DNA of 34,910 nucleotides from positions 1-34,910 of the IMG/VR virus record IMGVR_UViG_3300009509_000063; one strand, written 5' to 3'. A program made the translations under genes and the position numbers. A model generated the notes under the pieces. It was not told the origin of the DNA. It saw nothing but the letters and a program-made list of their open reading frames with translations, and did no database searches. The stretch comes from a virus. Shown here one piece after another: positions 13,306 through 20,066 of the stretch (the stretch's first letter is position 1; the number at the start of each line of letters is the position of its first letter).

Positions 13306-13651
13306 GAAGGGTATCTTCGAGACCTACCTTGGAAGGCTCGACCTCCTTCATCAGGACATGCTGGACCACCCTGAGAAGTATGAGGGCTCACCAACAGTGG
13401 CCCTGGTAGAGAGCCTGGTTCAACGAGGATTCCACAACTTGCCGGACGTCTATGCCGCTGTCAACCCTGAGGAGAAGAGACTCCTGGACCAGGCTACCCT
13501 ATTATGGGCAGCGAAGGCCCCAGAGAAGCCTCCAGAGCCTGTTTCTACAACACCAACGTTGTACAACTCGTCTGTTGTACAACAGCCTTCAGAACCCGTT
13601 CCTACCCCTATGGAGCTTCCAGAGGGTGCAGAGCCCTACTGGTGGCTCTAG
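13154..13651 (+). CDS. Hypothetical protein, 165 aa, start uncertain
   Basis: A 165-residue frame from ATG 13154 that overlaps the preceding gene by 152 bases. An internal ATG at 13268 (residue 39) would reduce the overlap to 38 bases, but neither start has a strong ribosome site. The centre is helical (GRLDLLHQDMLDHPEKYEG, TVALVESLVQRGFHN, PDVYAAVNPEEKRLLDQATL). The C-terminus is Pro-rich and ends PYWWL. Its stop shares the CTAG palindrome with the stop of the convergent 769-residue gene. Not recognised. Confidence 0.58.
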   Translation: MSEKSLKVTGQPNLGVLEGVLPRVEDFTPKFPSLWELVMEEATGAPPPKSEKGIFETYLGRLDLLHQDMLDHPEKYEGSPTVALVESLVQRGFHNLPDVYAAVNPEEKRLLDQATLLWAAKAPEKPPEPVSTTPTLYNSSVVQQPSEPVPTPMELPEGAEPYWWL

Positions 13652-15957
13652 TACATCGGAGCTCCATAGGGGGAGAAGGCTACTGGTGGTTGAGGACCAG
13701 CATAATATCCCTGTTGAGAGGGCATCATGGCTGAGCTACCAACTTGTCCAGCTGCTTGTAAGCCGGACTGCACTACACCCATGGCTCCTCTAGTTAGCCC
13801 ATAAGCACCAAGACCCATTGCACCTACTCCACCAACTAGAAGAGTCTTCCAGTGCTTTCTGAAGAAGCCTGGGTCCTTCGTCTTAATTTCTTCTATATCC
13901 TTCTCACCCAGTGGAGTACCAAGCTCTAACTTCTTTCGGAGCTTTTCCCCTACTTCCTTATTAGGTGCTGGAAGAGATTTTCTAGCTGCAGCCGCTTGCT
14001 CTGGAGATGCCACTGTTCCACTTACTGGTGGAGCTTTAGCCGCACCACCTACTGCAGGAGCTCTAGCAGCTTGTTCTACGATGCCACCAGCTGGTAATCC
14101 AGATGGTACACCGGCTTGTGCTCTTCTTCTAATCTCGGACACTGGTGCGGGTTTACGTACTGGTGCTTTTACAGTAGCTCGTGCTGCTCCTGGTCTGGCT
14201 GGAGTAGCAGCAGAACCTTCGAAGGTCCCTAACCCTTGAAGGTATTTTGGAGGCTCAACAACACTAGGGGGTGGAGCTGTCTTCACACCAGGAGCTTTAG
14301 GAGCGGCTGATGGTGGTGCTATACGGGGTGGTAATCCTGCCCGTCCAGCTGCTTGTACTCTACCACCACGGTACATTTGCTTGGCGCGCTCTCTGGCTAC
14401 TATACCCAAGCCTTCTGCAACATCTTTAGCTGCTTGTACCTTACCCTTTTTCCCAGCAAGCTCACCAACGGCTCTTCTGAGGCCAGCCTCACCACCAATA
14501 TCACCTAGGAACTGAGCTCTGGCTGCTTCATCAGCTGATGGTACAGCTGCTCTTACATTGCCACCACGAAGCAATTCCCCAGCTCGCTCCTTAGCCCGTG
14601 TAACTACACCTGGAGCAGTTGGTCTTGGAACTACCTGAGAAGGCTGTGCAACAGAAGGAGTTGCAGCTGCTCCACCTACTGGAGGAGCTACTTGACCCCT
14701 TACAGAGGGTCTAGCAGGGGCCATAGCCTGAGTTCTGGCCGGCGACATAGGTTGAGTACTAGCTAGGTCAGGAGTACGTCTGGGCTCAATACGGGTTACT
14801 CCTCCGCCAGGGGGTGCTACTCTTCCAATTTGACGAGTAGGTGCACCTCCAGGTACAACAGTAGCCGCAGAAGTGTCTATTGGAACAGGAGGCTTTACCC
14901 CCCTAGGTAGAGGAAATACTTCTTTACCACTACCAGCCGCCATCCGACTAGAGGGTATTGGGGCCTCTGCTCGTGAAGAAGACCTCCACTTCTGTATAGA
15001 CCCACCTGTCATCCTCTTGAATTCAGACATTGGGTCTGTGCCATGCAATGCAGCAGACCTCTGTGCTAGGTCCCACATGCCTGCTTGGTCACTCGGAGTA
15101 AGGGCTCTACCTACTTCTCCCCTACCAGCTACAGATGAAGCCTCTGGTGGGGGGACAACCTGACCCCTTGGGGAGATAGGTTGCATAGGAGGAGCTTCTA
15201 CTCGTGGAGTTGGTCTACCCTCTGCACGTGTAAGGGTACTAACGCCACCCGATGATGGTGGAGCGGCAACCCCAGGGGACATTAAAGTCCCACCAGGAGC
15301 CCTACGTCGTGCTTGAGTGCCTGCCAAACTCTCAGGAGAGGGGGCAATGGCTTGTGTAGCCATTCTGGAAGAGGGAGGAGCACCAGCACGTGTAGCCTCC
15401 AACACCCCAGGTGGTAAAGAGGGCATTGCCTGGGTTTGACCAGGAAGGCTAGGAGGAGGAGATGGTAACTTAACAGAAGAAACCGGACCACCTCTTCTAC
15501 CAGAAACACCAAAAGGCATAGAGGGCGATGGCGGCTTTGGTCTAAGTGGAGGAGCTATTCGTCTTGGAGTTCCTCTCCTTACTTTTCTAGTTAGACCACC
15601 AAGTGCTTTTTCAGCTAACCCTGCAAGTCTTCCTCTAATAGTTAGAGCGCTTTTTTCTAGCCCCTCTGCCATATCCTGACCTACCTCTGAGGCTATAGAG
15701 GCTAGGCGTACCATACCATGCTCTGGACCCATACTCTGCTGCATCATCTGCATGGCTCTGAGCTGAGCAAAATTATCGTTCATGGTTCTGGCCTGGGACT
15801 TTAGAGCTGCTATACGATGAGCCTCCTGAGCTCCAGGATTCAAACCCATCATCTGAACACCCATACGTACTGCTATGGGGCTCATATCAGCCTGCTTCTC
15901 TAGGTAGATTTTTTCGTTACCATAGAGCTCAGTTAGAACTGGGTCTGGACAACTCAC
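13648..15957 (-). CDS. Large disordered Pro/Ala-rich protein with C-terminal membrane helix, 769 aa
   Basis: A 769-residue protein read from GTG 15957, overlapping the upstream stop. Residues 1-125 are helical (VQMMGLNPGAQEAHRIAALK; LEKQAD and LEKSAL). Residues 125-690 are low-complexity Pro/Ala/Arg/Val sequence with short islands, for example a Trp-containing helix near 293-325. Two similar helical units occur at 453-471 and 521-538 (AKERAGELLRGGNVRAA; ARERAKQMYRGGRVQAA). TQ motifs recur (GQTQAMPSL, ARTQAMAPA). Near the C-terminus KHWKTLLVGGVGAMGLGAYG is a hydrophobic, glycine-zipper helix (about 704-731). A structural, scaffold or injected protein is plausible. The function is unknown and no tape-measure pattern is seen. 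Confidence 0.68.
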   Translation of the reverse strand: MSCPDPVLTELYGNEKIYLEKQADMSPIAVRMGVQMMGLNPGAQEAHRIAALKSQARTMNDNFAQLRAMQMMQQSMGPEHGMVRLASIASEVGQDMAEGLEKSALTIRGRLAGLAEKALGGLTRKVRRGTPRRIAPPLRPKPPSPSMPFGVSGRRGGPVSSVKLPSPPPSLPGQTQAMPSLPPGVLEATRAGAPPSSRMATQAIAPSPESLAGTQARRRAPGGTLMSPGVAAPPSSGGVSTLTRAEGRPTPRVEAPPMQPISPRGQVVPPPEASSVAGRGEVGRALTPSDQAGMWDLAQRSAALHGTDPMSEFKRMTGGSIQKWRSSSRAEAPIPSSRMAAGSGKEVFPLPRGVKPPVPIDTSAATVVPGGAPTRQIGRVAPPGGGVTRIEPRRTPDLASTQPMSPARTQAMAPARPSVRGQVAPPVGGAAATPSVAQPSQVVPRPTAPGVVTRAKERAGELLRGGNVRAAVPSADEAARAQFLGDIGGEAGLRRAVGELAGKKGKVQAAKDVAEGLGIVARERAKQMYRGGRVQAAGRAGLPPRIAPPSAAPKAPGVKTAPPPSVVEPPKYLQGLGTFEGSAATPARPGAARATVKAPVRKPAPVSEIRRRAQAGVPSGLPAGGIVEQAARAPAVGGAAKAPPVSGTVASPEQAAAARKSLPAPNKEVGEKLRKKLELGTPLGEKDIEEIKTKDPGFFRKHWKTLLVGGVGAMGLGAYGLTRGAMGVVQSGLQAAGQVGSSAMMPSQQGYYAGPQPPVAFSPYGAPMY

Positions 15958-16490
15958 TTCTTCTCTTCCTTGTTTTCTACCTTGATGCCCTTAGGCTCAG
16001 GTAACTTTACAGGAATTTCTACTTTAACTCTAGTCTTTGCGGTAGGAGGGCTCTTATCAGCACCAGCTTTATGTTCAGACTGCGGGTGTGGATTTGGTGC
16101 CTCGATGACTATAACGGCATTATCCCCTGCATCTGAGACACCCGCATCACTAGGAAGAAGAGTAATAGAAGGCTTGTCCTTTTCTTTACTAGTATCCTTC
16201 TTAACCTCATCTACTGTATTTTGAGTATCCTTAGCTATAGTAGATACCTGAGTAAGAATTGCAGTAGCTGCTTCTATATCTTTCTTCTGCTCAACCAAGT
16301 CCATAGTTAATCTTAGTTGCCAGTATCCACTCATCAAGATAAGAAGCACGATGATAATCATCGCTATAAGTAGACACTTGAAGAAACTGGTAAACTTAGA
16401 GAGAAGGGTGAGGATTTCATTGAGGGGCTCAATGAGGTCATCTAATACGGCAACTATTTTCTTACTGCCGTTCTTCTTGCTGTCCATCAT
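15954..16490 (-). CDS. Single-pass membrane protein with coiled coil (possible spanin-like), 178 aa
   Basis: A 178-residue protein with one strong membrane helix (FFKCLLIAMIIIVLLILMSG, 37-56), a predicted coiled coil (LVEQKKDIEAATAILTQ and on, 65-105), and a Pro/Lys-rich tail. With the N-terminus inside and a periplasmic coiled tail, this matches the layout of phage inner-membrane spanins. Evidence is topological only, and no outer-membrane lipoprotein partner is seen. GGAGGG precedes ATG 16490. It lies directly behind two other small membrane/coiled-coil genes and before the 769-residue gene. A host-interaction or tail-linked protein is an alternative. Confidence 0.55.
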   Translation of the reverse strand: MMDSKKNGSKKIVAVLDDLIEPLNEILTLLSKFTSFFKCLLIAMIIIVLLILMSGYWQLRLTMDLVEQKKDIEAATAILTQVSTIAKDTQNTVDEVKKDTSKEKDKPSITLLPSDAGVSDAGDNAVIVIEAPNPHPQSEHKAGADKSPPTAKTRVKVEIPVKLPEPKGIKVENKEEKK

Positions 16491-16770
16491 GTCCCTCCTC
16501 CTCTTCCTCTAAGTCAGGTGGGAGTGACTCCCTCACCGGAATTGAGTCAAGGGGGTCTCGAATGGTGAGCGCTTGGTCCACACCCTGCCTGGCCCCTGGT
16601 GGGATGCTTTCTGCAATACTCTCGTGGGCCCTAACCTGTATCTCCCGCAGCCTCTCCTGTAAAGAGCGCACATCCCTCTGAGCTTTGTCTAAGGCTACGA
16701 AAGCCATGGCCTTTGCTTCCTCGGCCTTACCATTCTGTCCGTGCTTGCCAAAAGGCCACCACCACTTCAT
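16462..16770 (-). CDS. Small Trp-anchored coiled-coil protein, 102 aa
   Basis: A 102-residue protein beginning MKWWWPFGKHG, an aromatic/basic N-terminus that could sit at a membrane surface. A long charged helix (ALDKAQRDVRSLQERLREIQ) and an acidic tail (DLEEEEEGHDG) follow. It overlaps the gene on each side (ATGA upstream, 29 bases downstream), suggesting a joint transcript with the holin- and spanin-like genes. No homologue recognised. Confidence 0.6.
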   Translation of the reverse strand: MKWWWPFGKHGQNGKAEEAKAMAFVALDKAQRDVRSLQERLREIQVRAHESIAESIPPGARQGVDQALTIRDPLDSIPVRESLPPDLEEEEEGHDGQQEERQ

Positions 16771-17084
16771 GGTTTACCCCGTCGTTCTTCCTTCAAATCA
16801 TCCCTCATCTCCCTCAGTCCATCCTTGAGCACAGTTGTTGCAGCATCAACCGAACCCTTTAGGCCATCCATGGACCGGGTCATCTCCATCAGGACTGTTC
16901 TAAACCCATCTGTGAACTCTAAGATTCTATCACTGACTGCCTTCATTTCAGAAATCCTTGCTTCCTGAACTTGGCAGTACTTCCGATACAAAATAAACGC
17001 AAAAACGCCTACCATTATTAGTAGGGCCCCAGGTACCCCCCACTGTTTTAGAATGGTATCGGCAGCAGAAGTTACTGGTTCCAT
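16767..17084 (-). CDS. Possible holin-like single-helix membrane protein, 105 aa
   Basis: A 105-residue protein with one N-terminal hydrophobic helix (VPGALLIMVGVFAFILY, about 17-34), then an amphipathic, charged coiled coil to the end (SDRILEFTDGFRTVLMEMTR). The layout (one membrane helix, basic short loop, long cytoplasmic helix) resembles BhlA/UviB-type holins, and the size fits. It starts at ATG 17084 behind AAGGT and overlaps the next gene (ATGA). Role is inferred from topology and neighbours; the endolysin itself is several kilobases away. Confidence 0.5.
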   Translation of the reverse strand: MEPVTSAADTILKQWGVPGALLIMVGVFAFILYRKYCQVQEARISEMKAVSDRILEFTDGFRTVLMEMTRSMDGLKGSVDAATTVLKDGLREMRDDLKEERRGKP

Positions 17085-17092
17085 TAGTTACC

Positions 17093-17704
17093 TTAGCTAG
17101 AGGTTACTTCAATACTGGCCCGCTTAATTGTGACTGTTCCTGTACTTGCTTTTATCCTCACCTCGTAAAGTTTCTCAGTTGATGGAAAATCTGTGTCTTC
17201 AGTTAAAGCGGCAGACACCTTTTCTGGGGTTGTACTAGTGGAGGAGAGCTCAGACTGGGTTACCTCAGTACTATCAGTGAGATTGTAGAGAAGAGCGTAG
17301 GCTGAACCTGAATCTACCTCTAGTATTGCAAAGAATTTGATTGTAAACCCATCAGGTACTTTAGATGGGTCAAAGGAGAGTACTCCACCCTTCCGGGCAT
17401 AACTTGTAGAAGCAGTGCTCTCTTCTGTACAAATGAGGGGATATTCCCTAGAACTCTGCCATTGATGAAGCTTTACTAAGGATGCCTCCTCCGCTTCTAC
17501 TACATCCTGTAGTGCTTCCCGGTCTGCAGTGAATTGGGCACTCTCACTGATGAGGCTGACTTTGATGTACTCGTCATTGGCTGCGTTTTGGATACAACAC
17601 CAAACGCCATCAGCATCATCAACATGCCACCGCTCAGGCTTTTGACTGATGTCCGCTACAAAGACAGGTGCTGGGCTAATACAGTCACAGGCTACAATAC
17701 TCAT
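17093..17704 (-). CDS. Beta-sandwich virion protein, carbohydrate-binding-like, 203 aa
   Basis: A 203-residue protein. Residues 1-70 are unusual and Cys/Asp-containing (ACDCISPAPVFVADIS). Residues about 110-200 form alternating strands (FTIKFFAILEVDSGSAYALLYNL, LSSTSTTPEKVSAAL, KLYEVRIKASTGTVTIKRAS). This strand set resembles CBM-type beta-sandwich domains seen in phage structural proteins, which bind glycans or pack against fibres. It directly follows three paralogous adhesin genes. A host-surface or virion-decoration role is inferred. Confidence 0.6.
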   Translation of the reverse strand: MSIVACDCISPAPVFVADISQKPERWHVDDADGVWCCIQNAANDEYIKVSLISESAQFTADREALQDVVEAEEASLVKLHQWQSSREYPLICTEESTASTSYARKGGVLSFDPSKVPDGFTIKFFAILEVDSGSAYALLYNLTDSTEVTQSELSSTSTTPEKVSAALTEDTDFPSTEKLYEVRIKASTGTVTIKRASIEVTSS

Positions 17705-17705
17705 G

Positions 17706-18488
17706 TTAAATATTCACTTTCCACAGGCGAAAGCTGGAGCCTGCTTGCATTGCCCATGTCGCGTTGAAAGACATGTTTGTGATGTTTGATGTTGTCTCAT
17801 ACCAGCACCCACCACAGACCATAGCATTGGTTGTTGCTGTAGTAGTACTGCCACTCCCACAGATAGAAGCGTAGGACCGGAAAACTGTGGTGCTGGAAAC
17901 ACTATAACGAGGGTGAAAGATGACAACAATTGTTGTAGCGGAGTATAAACCAGAATCCCCATACCCCGTGCCTACAATTAACCTAGTAGTCTGAGTACCA
18001 CTCCCTTGGGTACCACCATAACTGCGCATGTATACCATGACCTGATTGGAGGTAAGTCCTAACGGTCTAATGGTATAGGTAACCCCAGCTCCCGAATATC
18101 CCTTAATGCGAGCTATGAGTACGTATAGGTCATCAGCAGCACCATTAAGACCTGTCATACTAACAGCTGATGATGCGCTAGTTAGGTCTGTGGAATATTT
18201 AAGCGTCCACAAACCACCTTCCTGTAGGTGTAACAACTCTCTAACAGCACTATCTACATAAACTTTGGGACGACCATTAGTGGTATTCATCCCAATGGAG
18301 TCTGGGTCTGTAGGAGTACCATCAGAGGTCCACTGGACCAGATTATTTTGCAGATAGAGAGTATTAGAACCAGCTTGTAGTTTATTAAGACGACCACAAA
18401 GTAAACAGCTCTTTGTAGTGTGCCACGGAGGCCACCAAAGGTGCTTCCCCTCTTTGCAAGGCTTGTGAACAAGGTCGAGAAGGCTCAT
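17706..18488 (-). CDS. Adhesin-like paralogue 1 with N-terminal Cys/His knuckle, 260 aa
   Basis: A 260-residue protein in a tandem family of three. The N-terminus has C11, H16, H23 and CLLC (28-31) around the shared core WPPWH, a probable single zinc knuckle. A beta-sandwich follows: a WTLKYSTDLTSAS strand, MTGLNG turn, DDLYVLIARIKGY, IRPLG, and the end TNMSFNATWAMQAGSSFRLW. The C-terminal ending is common in phage tail tips. It overlaps the preceding copy by 4 bases (ATGA). The knuckle may fold or dock the protein on a fibre or particle, and the sandwich may bind host surface. Function is inferred from layout and context. Confidence 0.72.
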   Translation of the reverse strand: MSLLDLVHKPCKEGKHLWWPPWHTTKSCLLCGRLNKLQAGSNTLYLQNNLVQWTSDGTPTDPDSIGMNTTNGRPKVYVDSAVRELLHLQEGGLWTLKYSTDLTSASSAVSMTGLNGAADDLYVLIARIKGYSGAGVTYTIRPLGLTSNQVMVYMRSYGGTQGSGTQTTRLIVGTGYGDSGLYSATTIVVIFHPRYSVSSTTVFRSYASICGSGSTTTATTNAMVCGGCWYETTSNITNMSFNATWAMQAGSSFRLWKVNI

Positions 18489-19285
18489 GTCCCATTCTCA
18501 ACTTTCCACAAGCGAAAGCTTGTACCAGCCTGCATTGCCCAGGTTGAGACAAATAGGAAACTAGTGATATTTGTAGATGTCTCCGCCCAAGCTCCACCAC
18601 TGATGATAGCGTAAGTGCCCGTAACATCACTAGGAGCTCCACCAGCTACTGATACATACGACCTATAGACTGTGTTACCTCCAATACTATAACTGGGGTG
18701 GAAGACCACCATGATAGTTTCAGTAACATTTTGACCAGCTACAGCAAAGCTGGCGCCAACAACCATGCCACCAGCCGCAGCAGAACCTACTGAACCATTA
18801 GCTGACACTAGATAAGTGCAGGTCTGGTTTGTAGCTATACTATTGGGTCGTATATAGTATGTTGTTGTTTGTCCAGGGTATCCTTTGATTCGGGCAATCA
18901 GTACGTATAGGTCATCAGTGTTTCCACTACAACCTGTAATATTCTGGGTAGTAGAAGCACTTGTAAGGTCTGTGGAGAAGACTTGTCTCCACAACCCATT
19001 CTCTTCTGTATGAGCTAAAGGACGGGACATCCAACTGGAATTATGCTCTATGTAGGCATGAGCATACCCAGTAGAAGTATCCATACCCAGCCGACCAGCG
19101 CTGGTTGCAGATGCGGTAGTACTCCACTTAAGTAGATTACTATCTATAGTAAGTGTCTTATCACCAACGGGTAGCCTATTATAACACCCACATAGAACAC
19201 ATCGCTTAGCAGTATGCCAAGGAGGCCAGAAAACGTGGCGCCCCTTGTCACAGTTGCTATGGATTATGCTAGATAGGCTTTTCAT
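18485..19285 (-). CDS. Adhesin-like paralogue 2 with N-terminal Cys/His knuckle, 266 aa
   Basis: The second of three tandem copies, 266 residues. The knuckle reads C12, H17, H24, C29, C32 and C34, around RHVFWPPWHTAKRCVLCG. The body keeps WRQVFSTDLTSAS, DDLYVLIARIKGYPG, YIRPNSIATNQTCTYL and the ending FVSTWAMQAGTSFRLWKV. It differs from the others mainly in residues 60-90 (a longer insert) and in the loop region 160-200. Such variation between stable ends is what is expected of paralogues with different binding surfaces. Coupled to both neighbours by 4-base overlaps. Confidence 0.72.
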   Translation of the reverse strand: MKSLSSIIHSNCDKGRHVFWPPWHTAKRCVLCGCYNRLPVGDKTLTIDSNLLKWSTTASATSAGRLGMDTSTGYAHAYIEHNSSWMSRPLAHTEENGLWRQVFSTDLTSASTTQNITGCSGNTDDLYVLIARIKGYPGQTTTYYIRPNSIATNQTCTYLVSANGSVGSAAAGGMVVGASFAVAGQNVTETIMVVFHPSYSIGGNTVYRSYVSVAGGAPSDVTGTYAIISGGAWAETSTNITSFLFVSTWAMQAGTSFRLWKVENGT

Positions 19286-20064
19286 CCGTTCTCTATCCTA
19301 TACATACGGAAGCTTGACCCTATCTGCATAGACCAGGTGCTATAAAAGGTGATGGAGGTCATGTTAGTGCTGGGGTCTGCCCATGCTCCTCCATACAAAG
19401 ATACGTAGGTTCCTGTCACTGATTGAGAGCTACCACCACAAAACGAGAAGTACGAACGGAATACTGTCGTTCCCCCCGTACTATAGCTGCTATGTAACAC
19501 GATGAAGAATGTGAGTGTTACATTCTCTCCTGCAACAGCTTGAGCTCTTCCTACTTCAAGAATAGTTGCAGTTCCTGACCCCCAAACATTGTTAGCATTC
19601 CTTACATAGGTGCACCGCTGATTGGCAACGAATCCATTTGGCCGGAGTGAGTATGTAGCAGCACCACCAGCATAGCCCTTCACTCGTGCTATAATTACGT
19701 ACAACTCATCGGAGTTACCGTTTAACCCCGACATGTTAACGGACATGGTAGCACTAGTTAAATCGGTGGAGTAGATAAGGGTCCAGATGCCACTCTCACC
19801 TAAGTATGCCAAGGGGTGTACACCTCCGTTGACATATACGCGGGGTCTCCCTAGAGACCTATCTAATCCTAGTTCACCTTCAACAGTGGGAGAGCTGCTA
19901 GTACTCCATGTAAGCAGTTGATTAGCAAGTGTTACTGATTGTGGACCAACATGAAGTTGGTCAAAACAACCACAAAGTAAACATCGCTTACTACGATGCC
20001 ATGGAGGCCAGAAGACGTGCTTGCCTTGGTGGCAGCCTTTATGAAGGACGCCTAGAAGACTCAC
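19282..20064 (-). CDS. Adhesin-like paralogue 3 with N-terminal Cys/His knuckle, 260 aa
   Basis: The third copy, 260 residues, and the first transcribed after the 784-residue fibre. Knuckle: C11, H16, H23, C28, C31 (GKHVFWPPWHRSKRCLLCG). It is closest in its first residues and MSGLNG turn to copy 1 (both begin MSLL). The body has WTLIYSTDLTSAT, DELYVIIARVKGY, LRPNGFVANQRCTY and the end FYSTWSMQIGSSFRMYRI. The start is GTG 20064 behind GGGGGTG, two bases from the fibre stop, so it is translated with the fibre. Three intact copies argue for use rather than decay. Confidence 0.72.
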   Translation of the reverse strand: MSLLGVLHKGCHQGKHVFWPPWHRSKRCLLCGCFDQLHVGPQSVTLANQLLTWSTSSSPTVEGELGLDRSLGRPRVYVNGGVHPLAYLGESGIWTLIYSTDLTSATMSVNMSGLNGNSDELYVIIARVKGYAGGAATYSLRPNGFVANQRCTYVRNANNVWGSGTATILEVGRAQAVAGENVTLTFFIVLHSSYSTGGTTVFRSYFSFCGGSSQSVTGTYVSLYGGAWADPSTNMTSITFYSTWSMQIGSSFRMYRIENG

Positions 20065-20066
20065 GA

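Noticed and set aside
12962-13369. 135-residue minus-strand open frame over the plus-strand island
   Set aside because: Ser/Leu-rich antisense composition, and it overlaps two better-supported plus-strand genes throughout.
13630-13649. AGAGCC-8-GGCTCT hairpin as a terminator between convergent genes
   Set aside because: Short stem, eight-base loop and no U-tract on either strand; the sequence is also coding on both.
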